From positions 1,011,001 to 1,075,000 of the forward strand of contig NZ_CP067992.1 in the NCBI RefSeq assembly GCF_016658865.1: a DNA stretch of 64,000 nucleotides. Direction: 5' to 3'. Under the pieces are notes generated by a model. The model worked only from the letters and a program-made list of their open reading frames with translations. It did no database searches and had not been told where the DNA came from. This stretch comes from Streptococcus mitis. GTDB lineage: Bacteria > Bacillota > Bacilli > Lactobacillales > Streptococcaceae. Positions 57,627-64,000 of this stretch are shown here, in pieces. Position 1 is the stretch's first letter; every line of letters starts with the position of its first letter. The position numbers and the translations under genes were made by a program.

Positions 57627-58316
57627 ATGAAAATTTTAGTTACATCGGGCGGTACCAGTGAAGCTATCGACAGCGTCCGCTCTATCACTAACCATTCTAC
57701 AGGTCGCTTAGGGAAAATCATTACTGAAACCATGCTTGCTGATGGGCATGAAGTTTGTTTAATTACGACAAAACGAGCTCTGAAGCCAGAAGCTCATCCC
57801 AACCTAAGTATTCGAGAAATTAACAATACCAACGACCTTCTTCTAGAAATGCAAGAACGTGTTCGTGATTATCAAGTTTTGATTCATTCAATGGCCGTAT
57901 CTGATTACACTCCTGTTTATATGACGGGGATGGAGGAAGTTCAGGCTAGCTCCAATCTAGAAGAATTTTTAAGCAAGCAGAATCATCAAGCTAAGATTTC
58001 TTCAACTGATGAGGTTCAAGTTTTGTTTCTGAAAAAAACACCCAAAATCATCTCTCTAGTCAAGGAATGGAATCCTGCTATTCATCTGATTGGTTTCAAA
58101 CTGCTGGTTGATGTTTCCGAAGACCATCTGGTTGACATTGCTAGAAAAAGTCTTATCAAGAACCAAGCTGACTTAATCATTGCAAATGACCTGACTCAAA
58201 TTTCAGCAAAGCAGCACCGCGCAATCTTTGTTGAGAAAGATCATCTTCAAACAGTCCAGACTAAAGAAGAAATTGCAAAACTCCTCCTTGAAAAGATTCA
58301 AGCATATCATTCATAG
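57627..58316 (+). CDS. coaB: Phosphopantothenate-cysteine ligase
   Basis: CoaB (229 aa) joins cysteine to 4'-phosphopantothenate in CoA synthesis. In streptococci CoaB and CoaC are separate proteins, and this is the CoaB half: MKILVTSGGTSEAIDSVRSI with the nucleotide loop, NHSTGRLGKII, VLIHSMAVSDY and LIGFKLLVDV, and a Lys in the KLL segment. I start at ATG 57627; a GTG five codons earlier falls within the -10 box. The predicted transcript start is on the A of the ATG, so a leaderless mRNA is likely. Followed 11 nt later by coaC. Confidence 0.93.
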   Translation: MKILVTSGGTSEAIDSVRSITNHSTGRLGKIITETMLADGHEVCLITTKRALKPEAHPNLSIREINNTNDLLLEMQERVRDYQVLIHSMAVSDYTPVYMTGMEEVQASSNLEEFLSKQNHQAKISSTDEVQVLFLKKTPKIISLVKEWNPAIHLIGFKLLVDVSEDHLVDIARKSLIKNQADLIIANDLTQISAKQHRAIFVEKDHLQTVQTKEEIAKLLLEKIQAYHS

Positions 58317-58327
58317 AAAGGAAAGCT

Positions 58328-58879
58328 ATGGCACATATTCTCTTGGCTGTAACGGGCTCAATTGCCTCTTACAAGTCGGCAGATTTAGTCAGTTCTCTAA
58401 AAAAACAAGGCCATCAAGTCACTGTCTTAATGACTCAGACTGCTACAGAGTTTATTCAACCTTTGACACTGCAGGTACTCTCACAGAATCCTGTCCACTT
58501 AGATGTCATGAAGGAACCCTATCCAGATCAAATCAATCATATCGAACTTGGAAAAAAGGCAGATGTATTCATCGTGGTACCTGCAACTGCTAACACTATT
58601 GCAAAACTAGCCCACGGTTTTGCGGACAACATGGTGACCAGTACGGCTCTAGCCTTGCCAAGTCATATTCCCAAACTCATCGCACCAGCTATGAATACAA
58701 AAATGTATGACCATCCAGCAACTCAGGCTAATCTGAAAACATTAGAAGGCTACGGCTATCAGCTGATTGCTCCTAAGGAATCCCTACTAGCTTGTGGCGA
58801 CCATGGACGAGGAGCTTTAGCCTACCTCACAATTATTTTAGAAAGAATAAAGGAAACTCTCGATGAAAAAACGCTCTAA
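58328..58879 (+). CDS. coaC: Phosphopantothenoylcysteine decarboxylase
   Basis: FMN-dependent CoaC (183 aa), decarboxylating phosphopantothenoylcysteine. HFCD-flavoprotein fold: LAVTGSIASYKSADLVSSL at the N terminus, VPATANTIAKLAHGFADNM, and the PXMNXXMW-like segment APAMNTKMYDHPATQANL; LLACGDHGRGAL holds the catalytic Cys. Immediately after coaB. Ribosome-binding site AAAGGAAAG. Overlaps the following ECF S-component gene by 17 nt. Confidence 0.94.
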   Translation: MAHILLAVTGSIASYKSADLVSSLKKQGHQVTVLMTQTATEFIQPLTLQVLSQNPVHLDVMKEPYPDQINHIELGKKADVFIVVPATANTIAKLAHGFADNMVTSTALALPSHIPKLIAPAMNTKMYDHPATQANLKTLEGYGYQLIAPKESLLACGDHGRGALAYLTIILERIKETLDEKTL

Positions 58880-59426
58880 TATTGCACCCATTGCTATCTT
58901 TTTTGCAACCATGCTTGTGATTCATTTTCTAAGCTCACTTATCTTTAACCTTTTTCCATTTCCAATCAAACCAACCATCGTTCATATTCCTGTCATTATT
59001 GCCAGCATTATCTACGGTCCTCGAGTTGGGGTTACACTTGGATTTTTGATGGGGCTTCTTAGCTTAACTGTTAACACGATTACGATTCTACCAACAAGCT
59101 ACCTCTTCTCACCATTCGTCCCAAACGGGAACATCTACTCAGCTATCATTGCTATCGTCCCACGTATTTTGATTGGTTTAACTCCTTATCTAGTCTATAA
59201 ACTAATGAAAAACAAGACTGGTCTGATTCTAGCTGGTGCCCTTGGTTCACTTACCAACACAGTCTTTGTCCTTGGTGGAATTTTCTACCTTTTTGGAAAT
59301 GTTTTTGATGGTAATATCCAAAAACTCCTAGCAACCGTTATCTCAACAAATTCGATTGCCGAATTAGTCATTTCCGCAGTTCTAACCCTAGCCATTGTTC
59401 CAAGACTACAGACTTTGAAAAAATAA
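58863..59426 (+). CDS. ECF transporter S component (probably for pantothenate or a CoA precursor)
   Basis: Small membrane protein (187 aa) with about six hydrophobic segments, typical of substrate-binding S components that use a shared EcfAAT energising module. Helix 1 APIAIFFATMLVIHFLSSLIF, then IYGPRVGVTLGFLMGLLSLT and VPRILIGLTPYLVYKLM, which carry the conserved Gly-rich packing of the family. It overlaps coaC by 17 nt (start with AGGAA upstream), so it belongs to the coaBC operon; pantothenate is therefore the likeliest substrate, an inference from context. Confidence 0.85.
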   Translation: MKKRSNIAPIAIFFATMLVIHFLSSLIFNLFPFPIKPTIVHIPVIIASIIYGPRVGVTLGFLMGLLSLTVNTITILPTSYLFSPFVPNGNIYSAIIAIVPRILIGLTPYLVYKLMKNKTGLILAGALGSLTNTVFVLGGIFYLFGNVFDGNIQKLLATVISTNSIAELVISAVLTLAIVPRLQTLKK

Positions 59427-59430
59427 AAAC

Positions 59431-59467
59431 AATCTCCACTTTCAAACCTGAAGGTGGAGATTTTGTT
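59431..59467 (+). terminator. Terminator of coaB-coaC-ECF
   Basis: Perfect 13-14-bp stem AATCTCCACTTTCA / TGAAGGTGGAGATT (one T-G pair), 4-nt loop, TTGTTT. Confidence 0.85.
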
Positions 59468-59560
59468 TGAAGTAGTTCCTTTTTAGTGAAATCTTTACCA
59501 ATATTTAATTTAAAATGGCCTATAAACTTAAGTAAATCCTTGCTTTATTATCTTGTTTAT

Positions 59561-59580
59561 AGTACTATACTAGTGTATAT
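59561..59580 (+). promoter_or_regulatory. niaX promoter with palindromic candidate NiaR operator
   Basis: TTGCTT with a 17-nt spacer to TACTAT, overlapped by a perfect palindrome ATAGTACTAT (59559-59568) and by TATAC-TAGT-GTATA (59566-59579). Dyad symmetry over the -10 is a repressor position; niaR is the next gene but one. Confidence 0.5.
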
Positions 59581-59601
59581 ACAGTTAAAAAGGAGATTCT
59601 T

Positions 59602-60129
59602 ATGAACACACGGAAAAAGACACAATTTATGACAATGACTGCCCTTTTAACGGCTATTGCGATTTTGATTCCAATTGTTATGCCTTTCAAGATCGTCATT
59701 CCACCTGCTTCCTATACTTTAGGAAGCCACATCGCTATTTTTATCGCTATGTTCTTGTCGCCCTTGATGGCAGTTTTTGTCATCCTAGCCTCTAGTTTTG
59801 GATTTTTGATGGCTGGCTATCCTATGGTTATCGTTTTTCGAGCTTTCTCTCATATCGTTTTTGGTACCCTAGGAGCTCTTTACCTACAAAAATTCCCCGA
59901 TACCCTAGATAAACCAAAATCTTCCTGGATTTTTAACTTTGTGTTAGCTGTCGTTCATGCCCTTGCTGAAGTATTAGCCTGTGTCGTTTTTTACGCAACT
60001 TCTGGTACCAATGTAGAAAATATGTTTTATGTTCTATTTGTACTAGTTGGATTTGGCACAATTATCCATAGTATGGTAGACTATACATTAGCACTAGCTG
60101 TCTATAAAGTGCTTCGAAAACGCCGTTAA
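59602..60129 (+). CDS. niaX: ECF transporter S component NiaX (niacin uptake)
   Basis: S component (175 aa) with about five to six membrane helices: FMTMTALLTAIAILIPIVMPF, LGSHIAIFIAMFLSPLMAVF, GFLMAGYPMVIVFRAFSHI and so on, a pattern of the NiaX group. Cotranscribed with niaR (12-nt gap), which makes niacin the expected ligand. Takes up nicotinic acid for NAD synthesis in organisms without de novo synthesis; NadK in this window then forms NADP. Ribosome-binding site AAAGGAG. Confidence 0.85.
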   Translation: MNTRKKTQFMTMTALLTAIAILIPIVMPFKIVIPPASYTLGSHIAIFIAMFLSPLMAVFVILASSFGFLMAGYPMVIVFRAFSHIVFGTLGALYLQKFPDTLDKPKSSWIFNFVLAVVHALAEVLACVVFYATSGTNVENMFYVLFVLVGFGTIIHSMVDYTLALAVYKVLRKRR

Positions 60130-60141
60130 AAAGGAAAAGCT

Positions 60142-60657
60142 ATGACAAAAGATCGCAAACAAGCTCTGCTCCAACTCTTGAAAGAAGCTCCTAAAGCCCT
60201 CAACGGCCAAAGTTTGGCGGAACATTTTCATGTCACACGTCAGGTCATTGTGCAGGACATTGCAATTTTGAGAGCCGATGGCGCTCCTATCCTATCCACT
60301 AATCGTGGCTACGTCTATAAGCAAATTGAAACCAATCCATATGTCCACAAACTTTTCAAAGTGAAACATGAAGTTGAAGAAATCGGTCAGGAACTCCTTG
60401 CTATCGTTGATAATGGTGGGCGTGTTCAAAATACCTTGATTGACCATCCCGTTTATGGAGAAATCGAAACATTGCTGAAACTGTCTTGTCGCCGAGACGT
60501 GCAACATTTTCTAGAACAAGTCGAGCATTCTGACTTTAGACCTCTGTCTGAATTGACAGATGGCATCCATTACCACCTAGTTGAAGCCGAAACACAACAA
60601 GACCTCCGATATATCGAGGAGGCCTTGGATCAGCTCGGTTATTTAGTAAAAGACTAG
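60142..60657 (+). CDS. niaR: Niacin-responsive transcriptional repressor NiaR
   Basis: NiaR (171 aa): N-terminal winged helix (HTH_11; LNGQSLAEHFHVTRQVIVQD, 19-40) and C-terminal 3H domain named for three conserved His, here seen in NPYVHKLFKVKHEVEEIG, DHPVYGEI and DGIHYHLVEA. Binds niacin as corepressor and represses niacin uptake or NAD genes. Its place after niaX suggests autoregulation at the palindromes upstream. Convergent with a Nudix gene; the stops overlap by 4 bp in CTAG. Confidence 0.93.
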   Translation: MTKDRKQALLQLLKEAPKALNGQSLAEHFHVTRQVIVQDIAILRADGAPILSTNRGYVYKQIETNPYVHKLFKVKHEVEEIGQELLAIVDNGGRVQNTLIDHPVYGEIETLLKLSCRRDVQHFLEQVEHSDFRPLSELTDGIHYHLVEAETQQDLRYIEEALDQLGYLVKD

Positions 60658-61121
60658 AAAATTTTCTTTTCCCAATCGTCTTCTGTACGGCGAGGGTAGA
60701 AAAATTCAGATTTGTCAGGAGCTTCCATCATCTCCATCAAGGGTAACATATCATAGGCCAGATCCAAGTTTGGAATCTGGTCTTTTTGCACCCAAGAAAC
60801 TTCTCCCTCATCTGAAGAGCGAAGAGTACCAGAGAACTCAGTTGCCTTATAACAAACGACAATATAGCGCCCGCCTGTATCCAGAGGCCAATTTTTAATG
60901 CCTACCAGTTGAGGATTTTGGATAGTCAATCCTGTTTCTTCGTAGATTTCACGAATGACAGACTCCGCAAAAGCCTCACTATTTTCAACATGACCTCCAG
61001 GAAAGGCATAACCAGACCAGCGATTGGTTTCAGGAGCGCGATACTGCATGACTACGCGCTGAGTTTCTAAGTCTTCAATCAGACAAATATTTGTTAAAAT
61101 CGTTAATTGGGAACGGGACAT
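60654..61121 (-). CDS. Nudix hydrolase, MutT-like
   Basis: Nudix protein (155 aa) with a full box: GGHVENSEAFAESVIRE and then IYEETGL (about 43-66). ICLIEDLETQRVVMQYR leads in and VSWVQKDQIPNLDLAYDML closes. The family includes 8-oxo-dGTPases, but this is not MutX (which lies at 4.9 kb) and the substrate is unknown. It is read after uvrB with a 22-nt gap, ribosome-binding site AAAGGAG. Confidence 0.87.
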   Translation of the reverse strand: MSRSQLTILTNICLIEDLETQRVVMQYRAPETNRWSGYAFPGGHVENSEAFAESVIREIYEETGLTIQNPQLVGIKNWPLDTGGRYIVVCYKATEFSGTLRSSDEGEVSWVQKDQIPNLDLAYDMLPLMEMMEAPDKSEFFYPRRTEDDWEKKIF

Positions 61122-61143
61122 ATTTTCTCCTTTAGGTAATATT

Positions 61144-63132
61144 CTAATCCAACGCCTTGACTTCCAACATCATATCCCGAATCTGAGCTGCTAGTTCAAA
61201 ATCAAGCACTTCGACGGCTTCTTGCATTTGTTTTTCAAGTTTCTTGACTAGTTCTTTGCGCTCTTGTTTGTTGAGACTGTTGATGTCAACTTCCTTGTCT
61301 TCTTCTTTAGCAACTGCCTTGGTCACAGCAATCAGATCACGGATTTCTTTCTTGATTGTCTGAGGCACAATACCGTGTTCTTCATTATAGGCCATCTGGA
61401 TTTTACGACGACGAGCAGTTTCATCGATGGCACGTTGCATAGACTGAGTCACAGTGTCCGCATACATAATGACATGCCCTTCGCTATTACGGGCAGCACG
61501 TCCAATGGTCTGGATGAGTCCACGCTCGTTACGAAGGAAACCTTCCTTGTCAGCATCGAGAATAGCTACGAGGCTCACTTCAGGAACGTCAATTCCTTCA
61601 CGGAGCAGGTTGATTCCGACCAAGACATCAAAGACACCCAAGCGCAGGTCGCGGATAATCTCCGTCCGTTCCAAGGTCTTGATATCCGAGTGCATGTACT
61701 TGACCTTGATGCCCATTTCCTTGAAGTAGTCGGTTAAGTCTTCTGCCATTTTCTTGGTCAAGGTGGTGATAAAGGTTCGCTCGTTCTTCTCAACACGGGC
61801 ATTGATTTCACCTAAGAGGTCATCAATCTGTCCCATAGTCGGACGGACTTCCACCTCAGGATCCAAAAGCCCTGTCGGACGAATGATTTGCTCAATCACT
61901 GTCTCGGTCTGTTCATTTTCATAGTCACCAGGTGTCGCTGAAACATAAACAATCTGATGCACATGGCTTTCAAACTCTTCGCGACGTAAAGGTCGATTGT
62001 CCAAGGCAGACGGCAAACGGAAACCATAATTAACCAGCATTTCCTTACGCGAGCGGTCTCCATTGTACATGCCCTTGATTTGCCCCATGGTCATGTGACT
62101 TTCATCAATCATAATCAAGAAATCATCTGGGAAGAAGTCAAGAAGCGTATAAGGAGGCTCACCTTCGCTACGACCATCCATGTGGCGTGAGTAGTTTTCA
62201 ACACCGTTGGTATAGCCCATCTCGCGCAGCATTTCGATATCATACTCTGTACGTTGCTTCAAGCGCTGGGCTTCTAGCAATTTACCTTCCTTTTCAAAGA
62301 TAGCTAACTGCTCCTCCAACTCGGCCTGAATCTTGGCAATGGCAACTTCCATGTGGTCGTCATTGGTCACAAAGTGAGTAGCTGGGAAAATAGCCAAATG
62401 ATCCACTTCTCCCAACACCTGACCAGTCAGAGCCTCAACCTCACGAATACGGTCAATTTCGTCTCCAAAAAACTCTACTCGAAAAGCGTGTTCATCACGA
62501 GATGCTGGGAAAATCTCCACTACATCCCCACGAACTCGAAATTTTCCACGTTGGAAATCAATATCATTTCGCTCAAACTGAATATCGACCAAGTCATTTA
62601 AGAGTTTATCACGAGAAATTTCAAGACCTGGACGGAGACTAACTACACTATCAGCGTATTCCTTGGGCGAACCCAAACCATAGATACAAGAGACTGAGGC
62701 CACGACAATAACATCATTACGCTCCAAAAGGGCTGAAGTAGCAGAGTGGCGGAGTTTGTCAATCTCGTCATTGACAGAGCTATCCTTTTCAATATAGGTA
62801 TCGCTAGAAGGGACATAGGCCTCAGGTTGGTAATAATCATAGTAAGATACGAAGTACTCAACTGCATTTTCAGGGAAAAATTCCTTAAACTCCCCATAAA
62901 GCTGTCCTGCTAGAGTTTTATTGTGGGCAATAACCAGAGTTGGTTTATTGACTTTGGAAATGACCTGACTCATGGTATAGGTCTTCCCTGTTCCGGTCGC
63001 CCCCATCAGAATCTGAGCTTTTTCTCCACCCTCGATATTATCAACCAACTGCTCGATAGCTTGTGGTTGATCTCCTGATGGTTGATATTTTGATACTAAT
63101 TTAAATTGATTATCTGTAATACGATTGATCAT
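61144..63132 (-). CDS. uvrB: UvrABC system protein B
   Basis: Damage-verifying helicase of nucleotide-excision repair (662 aa). [15 protein letters not shown] (motif I) near 43-57, the beta-hairpin [28 protein letters not shown] (motif II), [44 protein letters not shown] motif V and QTIGRAARN (VI). The C-terminal UVR motif (about 620-655; [20 protein letters not shown]) contacts UvrC. Starts at ATG after GAGAGAGG, with an extended -10 at 63161-63169. Confidence 0.97.
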   Translation of the reverse strand: MINRITDNQFKLVSKYQPSGDQPQAIEQLVDNIEGGEKAQILMGATGTGKTYTMSQVISKVNKPTLVIAHNKTLAGQLYGEFKEFFPENAVEYFVSYYDYYQPEAYVPSSDTYIEKDSSVNDEIDKLRHSATSALLERNDVIVVASVSCIYGLGSPKEYADSVVSLRPGLEISRDKLLNDLVDIQFERNDIDFQRGKFRVRGDVVEIFPASRDEHAFRVEFFGDEIDRIREVEALTGQVLGEVDHLAIFPATHFVTNDDHMEVAIAKIQAELEEQLAIFEKEGKLLEAQRLKQRTEYDIEMLREMGYTNGVENYSRHMDGRSEGEPPYTLLDFFPDDFLIMIDESHMTMGQIKGMYNGDRSRKEMLVNYGFRLPSALDNRPLRREEFESHVHQIVYVSATPGDYENEQTETVIEQIIRPTGLLDPEVEVRPTMGQIDDLLGEINARVEKNERTFITTLTKKMAEDLTDYFKEMGIKVKYMHSDIKTLERTEIIRDLRLGVFDVLVGINLLREGIDVPEVSLVAILDADKEGFLRNERGLIQTIGRAARNSEGHVIMYADTVTQSMQRAIDETARRRKIQMAYNEEHGIVPQTIKKEIRDLIAVTKAVAKEEDKEVDINSLNKQERKELVKKLEKQMQEAVEVLDFELAAQIRDMMLEVKALD

Positions 63133-63160
63133 AAGAATCCTCTCTCGATATGCTATTCCT

Positions 63161-63169
63161 ATTTTAGCA
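63161..63169 (-). promoter_or_regulatory. Extended -10 promoter of uvrB
   Basis: Minus-strand TGC-TAAAAT, about 28 bp before the start codon. Confidence 0.55.
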
Positions 63170-63208
63170 TACTTGTAGCATTTTCACGAAGAAAAGGACA
63201 GACCAAAG

Positions 63209-64000
63209 TCATATCCTTTCATTTTCTTTCTTTAATTGATAGGCGAGATAGACAATCAGCAGTAGTAAGACCAGACTTGTCATGATGGAACCCTCAATAC
63301 CAAAAGATCCACCTGATAGCCAGCCTTGATTGCCTTGTGGTAAAAAGGTCATCAGCGATGTTCCTGACGGCTGACCACTAACTAAAATCCCAAATAGATT
63401 TCCCTGAGCAAAATTCCAGGCTCCATGAATACCTGCAACACCCCAAACTGTATCAGTTTTGAGAAGGTAAAGAGCCATGGCAACTCCGAATAAGAAGAGA
63501 TTTACTAAAGATAGTGGTGTTAGACCAGAATTGCCCATATGAAGCAGGGTAAAAAATATGCTAGATATAACAACAGCTAGTTTTAGATTGGTTCTTGAAG
63601 CCAATTGAGGAAGGAGCCAAGCACGGGCCACCACTTCTTCTGTTGTCCCCTGTAAAATCCAAAATGGAATGGTAAAAATGACAAAGGCAAGCGAATAAGG
63701 ATTAAAATGAATGGACTCAAAACGATATTGCCCTAATGCTACTAAACCTAACAAGGTCAGAAGAAAAAGTGCCAGACCTAGCCCAAATCCTTTCAGAAGA
63801 TTGCTGAGGAAATTCTCTCTATAAAATCCCAAGGTTCGAATAGGTCTTTTCTCAACTTTTCTAGTCCATCTGAACACAGTGTTGAGAATAAAACCAAAGG
63901 CCAGCAATTCTAAAATTAAACGAAAATCACTTGTTTTATCCATCAAGCTCTGCTGCAAGGTCTGCAAGTAGATTGCAAAAGCTTGACCAGCCTCTCCAAA
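63209..64000 (-). CDS. CPBP family intramembrane metalloprotease, N terminus outside the window
   Basis: Membrane protein of the CPBP/Abi type (CAAX protease-like). QGTTEEVVARAWLLPQLASR carries the EExxxR motif, LLHMGNSGLTPLSLVNLFLFG the second motif with His, and WGVAGIHGAWNFAQGN the third with His and Asn. About six to eight hydrophobic segments. In Gram-positives such proteins take part in bacteriocin self-immunity or peptide maturation; the role here is unknown. The frame stays open through the window edge (no stop up to 64000), so the start lies outside. A TTG at 63967 is not a convincing start. Confidence 0.85.
   Translation of the reverse strand, partial: FGEAGQAFAIYLQTLQQSLMDKTSDFRLILELLAFGFILNTVFRWTRKVEKRPIRTLGFYRENFLSNLLKGFGLGLALFLLTLLGLVALGQYRFESIHFNPYSLAFVIFTIPFWILQGTTEEVVARAWLLPQLASRTNLKLAVVISSIFFTLLHMGNSGLTPLSLVNLFLFGVAMALYLLKTDTVWGVAGIHGAWNFAQGNLFGILVSGQPSGTSLMTFLPQGNQGWLSGGSFGIEGSIMTSLVLLLLIVYLAYQLKKENERI

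Overview
The window is chromosomal DNA of a Mitis-group Streptococcus (S. mitis, S. oralis or S. pneumoniae type). Three things point there: an AT-rich Gram-positive gene set with very pneumococcus-like proteins (LigA, Ung, NadK, WalRKJ, Eno); a streptococcal WalK with one membrane span; and a competence-type cin-box in front of radC. Nearly all sequence is coding, in short operons separated by classic stem-loop terminators. I saw no rRNA, tRNA, CRISPR array or BOX/RUP repeat.

Layout. 1-6.9 kb (minus strand): the two E1 subunits of a pyruvate/acetoin dehydrogenase, then ung-mutX-pyrC-MATE exporter and a HAD phosphatase. 6.9-10.2 kb is accessory: a small orphan ORF, a two-gene locus made of a GmrSD-like DUF262/DUF1524 protein and a one-span membrane protein, and a 609-bp gene-free stretch with a perfect 24-bp inverted repeat. 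10.2-15.2 kb: a ClbS/DfsB-like protein, a YkgJ-type cysteine-cluster protein, enolase, a YueI-family gene, glycerate kinase and a serB broken by a 7-bp tandem repeat. 15.2-23.4 kb: the glycogen operon glgB-glgC-glgD-glgA behind a strong promoter with a cre site, and the pullulanase pulA. 23.5-31 kb: ligA, an MFS exporter, an Rgg-type regulator, an ABC-F ATPase and a lipoprotein.

31.1-40.1 kb: pgm and bta (plus strand), an intact IS3-family (IS150-type) element inserted in the bta terminator, and a two-gene restriction-modification operon (adenine methyltransferase plus GIY-YIG/helicase protein) bounded by two copies of the same 30-bp terminator. 40.1-47.6 kb: walRKJ, mutY (without iron-sulphur cysteines), pta, and relQ-nadK-rluD. 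47.7-52.5 kb (plus): CYTH protein, prs, cysteine desulfurase, two small DUF proteins, rex and a glutamine-amidotransferase-like hydrolase. 52.5-57.4 kb (minus): radC, pcrA and fhs. 57.6-60.7 kb (plus): coaB-coaC-ECF S component and niaX-niaR. 60.7 kb to the end (minus): a Nudix hydrolase, uvrB and a CPBP protease that runs off the window.

The genes cover central carbon flow (enolase, Pgm, Pta, glycogen synthesis and breakdown), cofactor uptake and synthesis (CoA, NAD, folate C1) and DNA repair (Ung, MutX, LigA, MutY, PcrA, UvrB, RadC). The two accessory insertions look like host defence. The most unusual signals are: the DUF262 plus membrane-protein pair; the restriction-modification island framed by duplicated terminators, one split by an IS; the radC leader, where a pcrA terminator, a cin-box and the radC ribosome-binding site share 35 bp; three genes (yueI, mutY, coaB) whose -10 box lies exactly 6 nt before the start codon, predicting leaderless mRNAs; and the serB heptanucleotide repeat.
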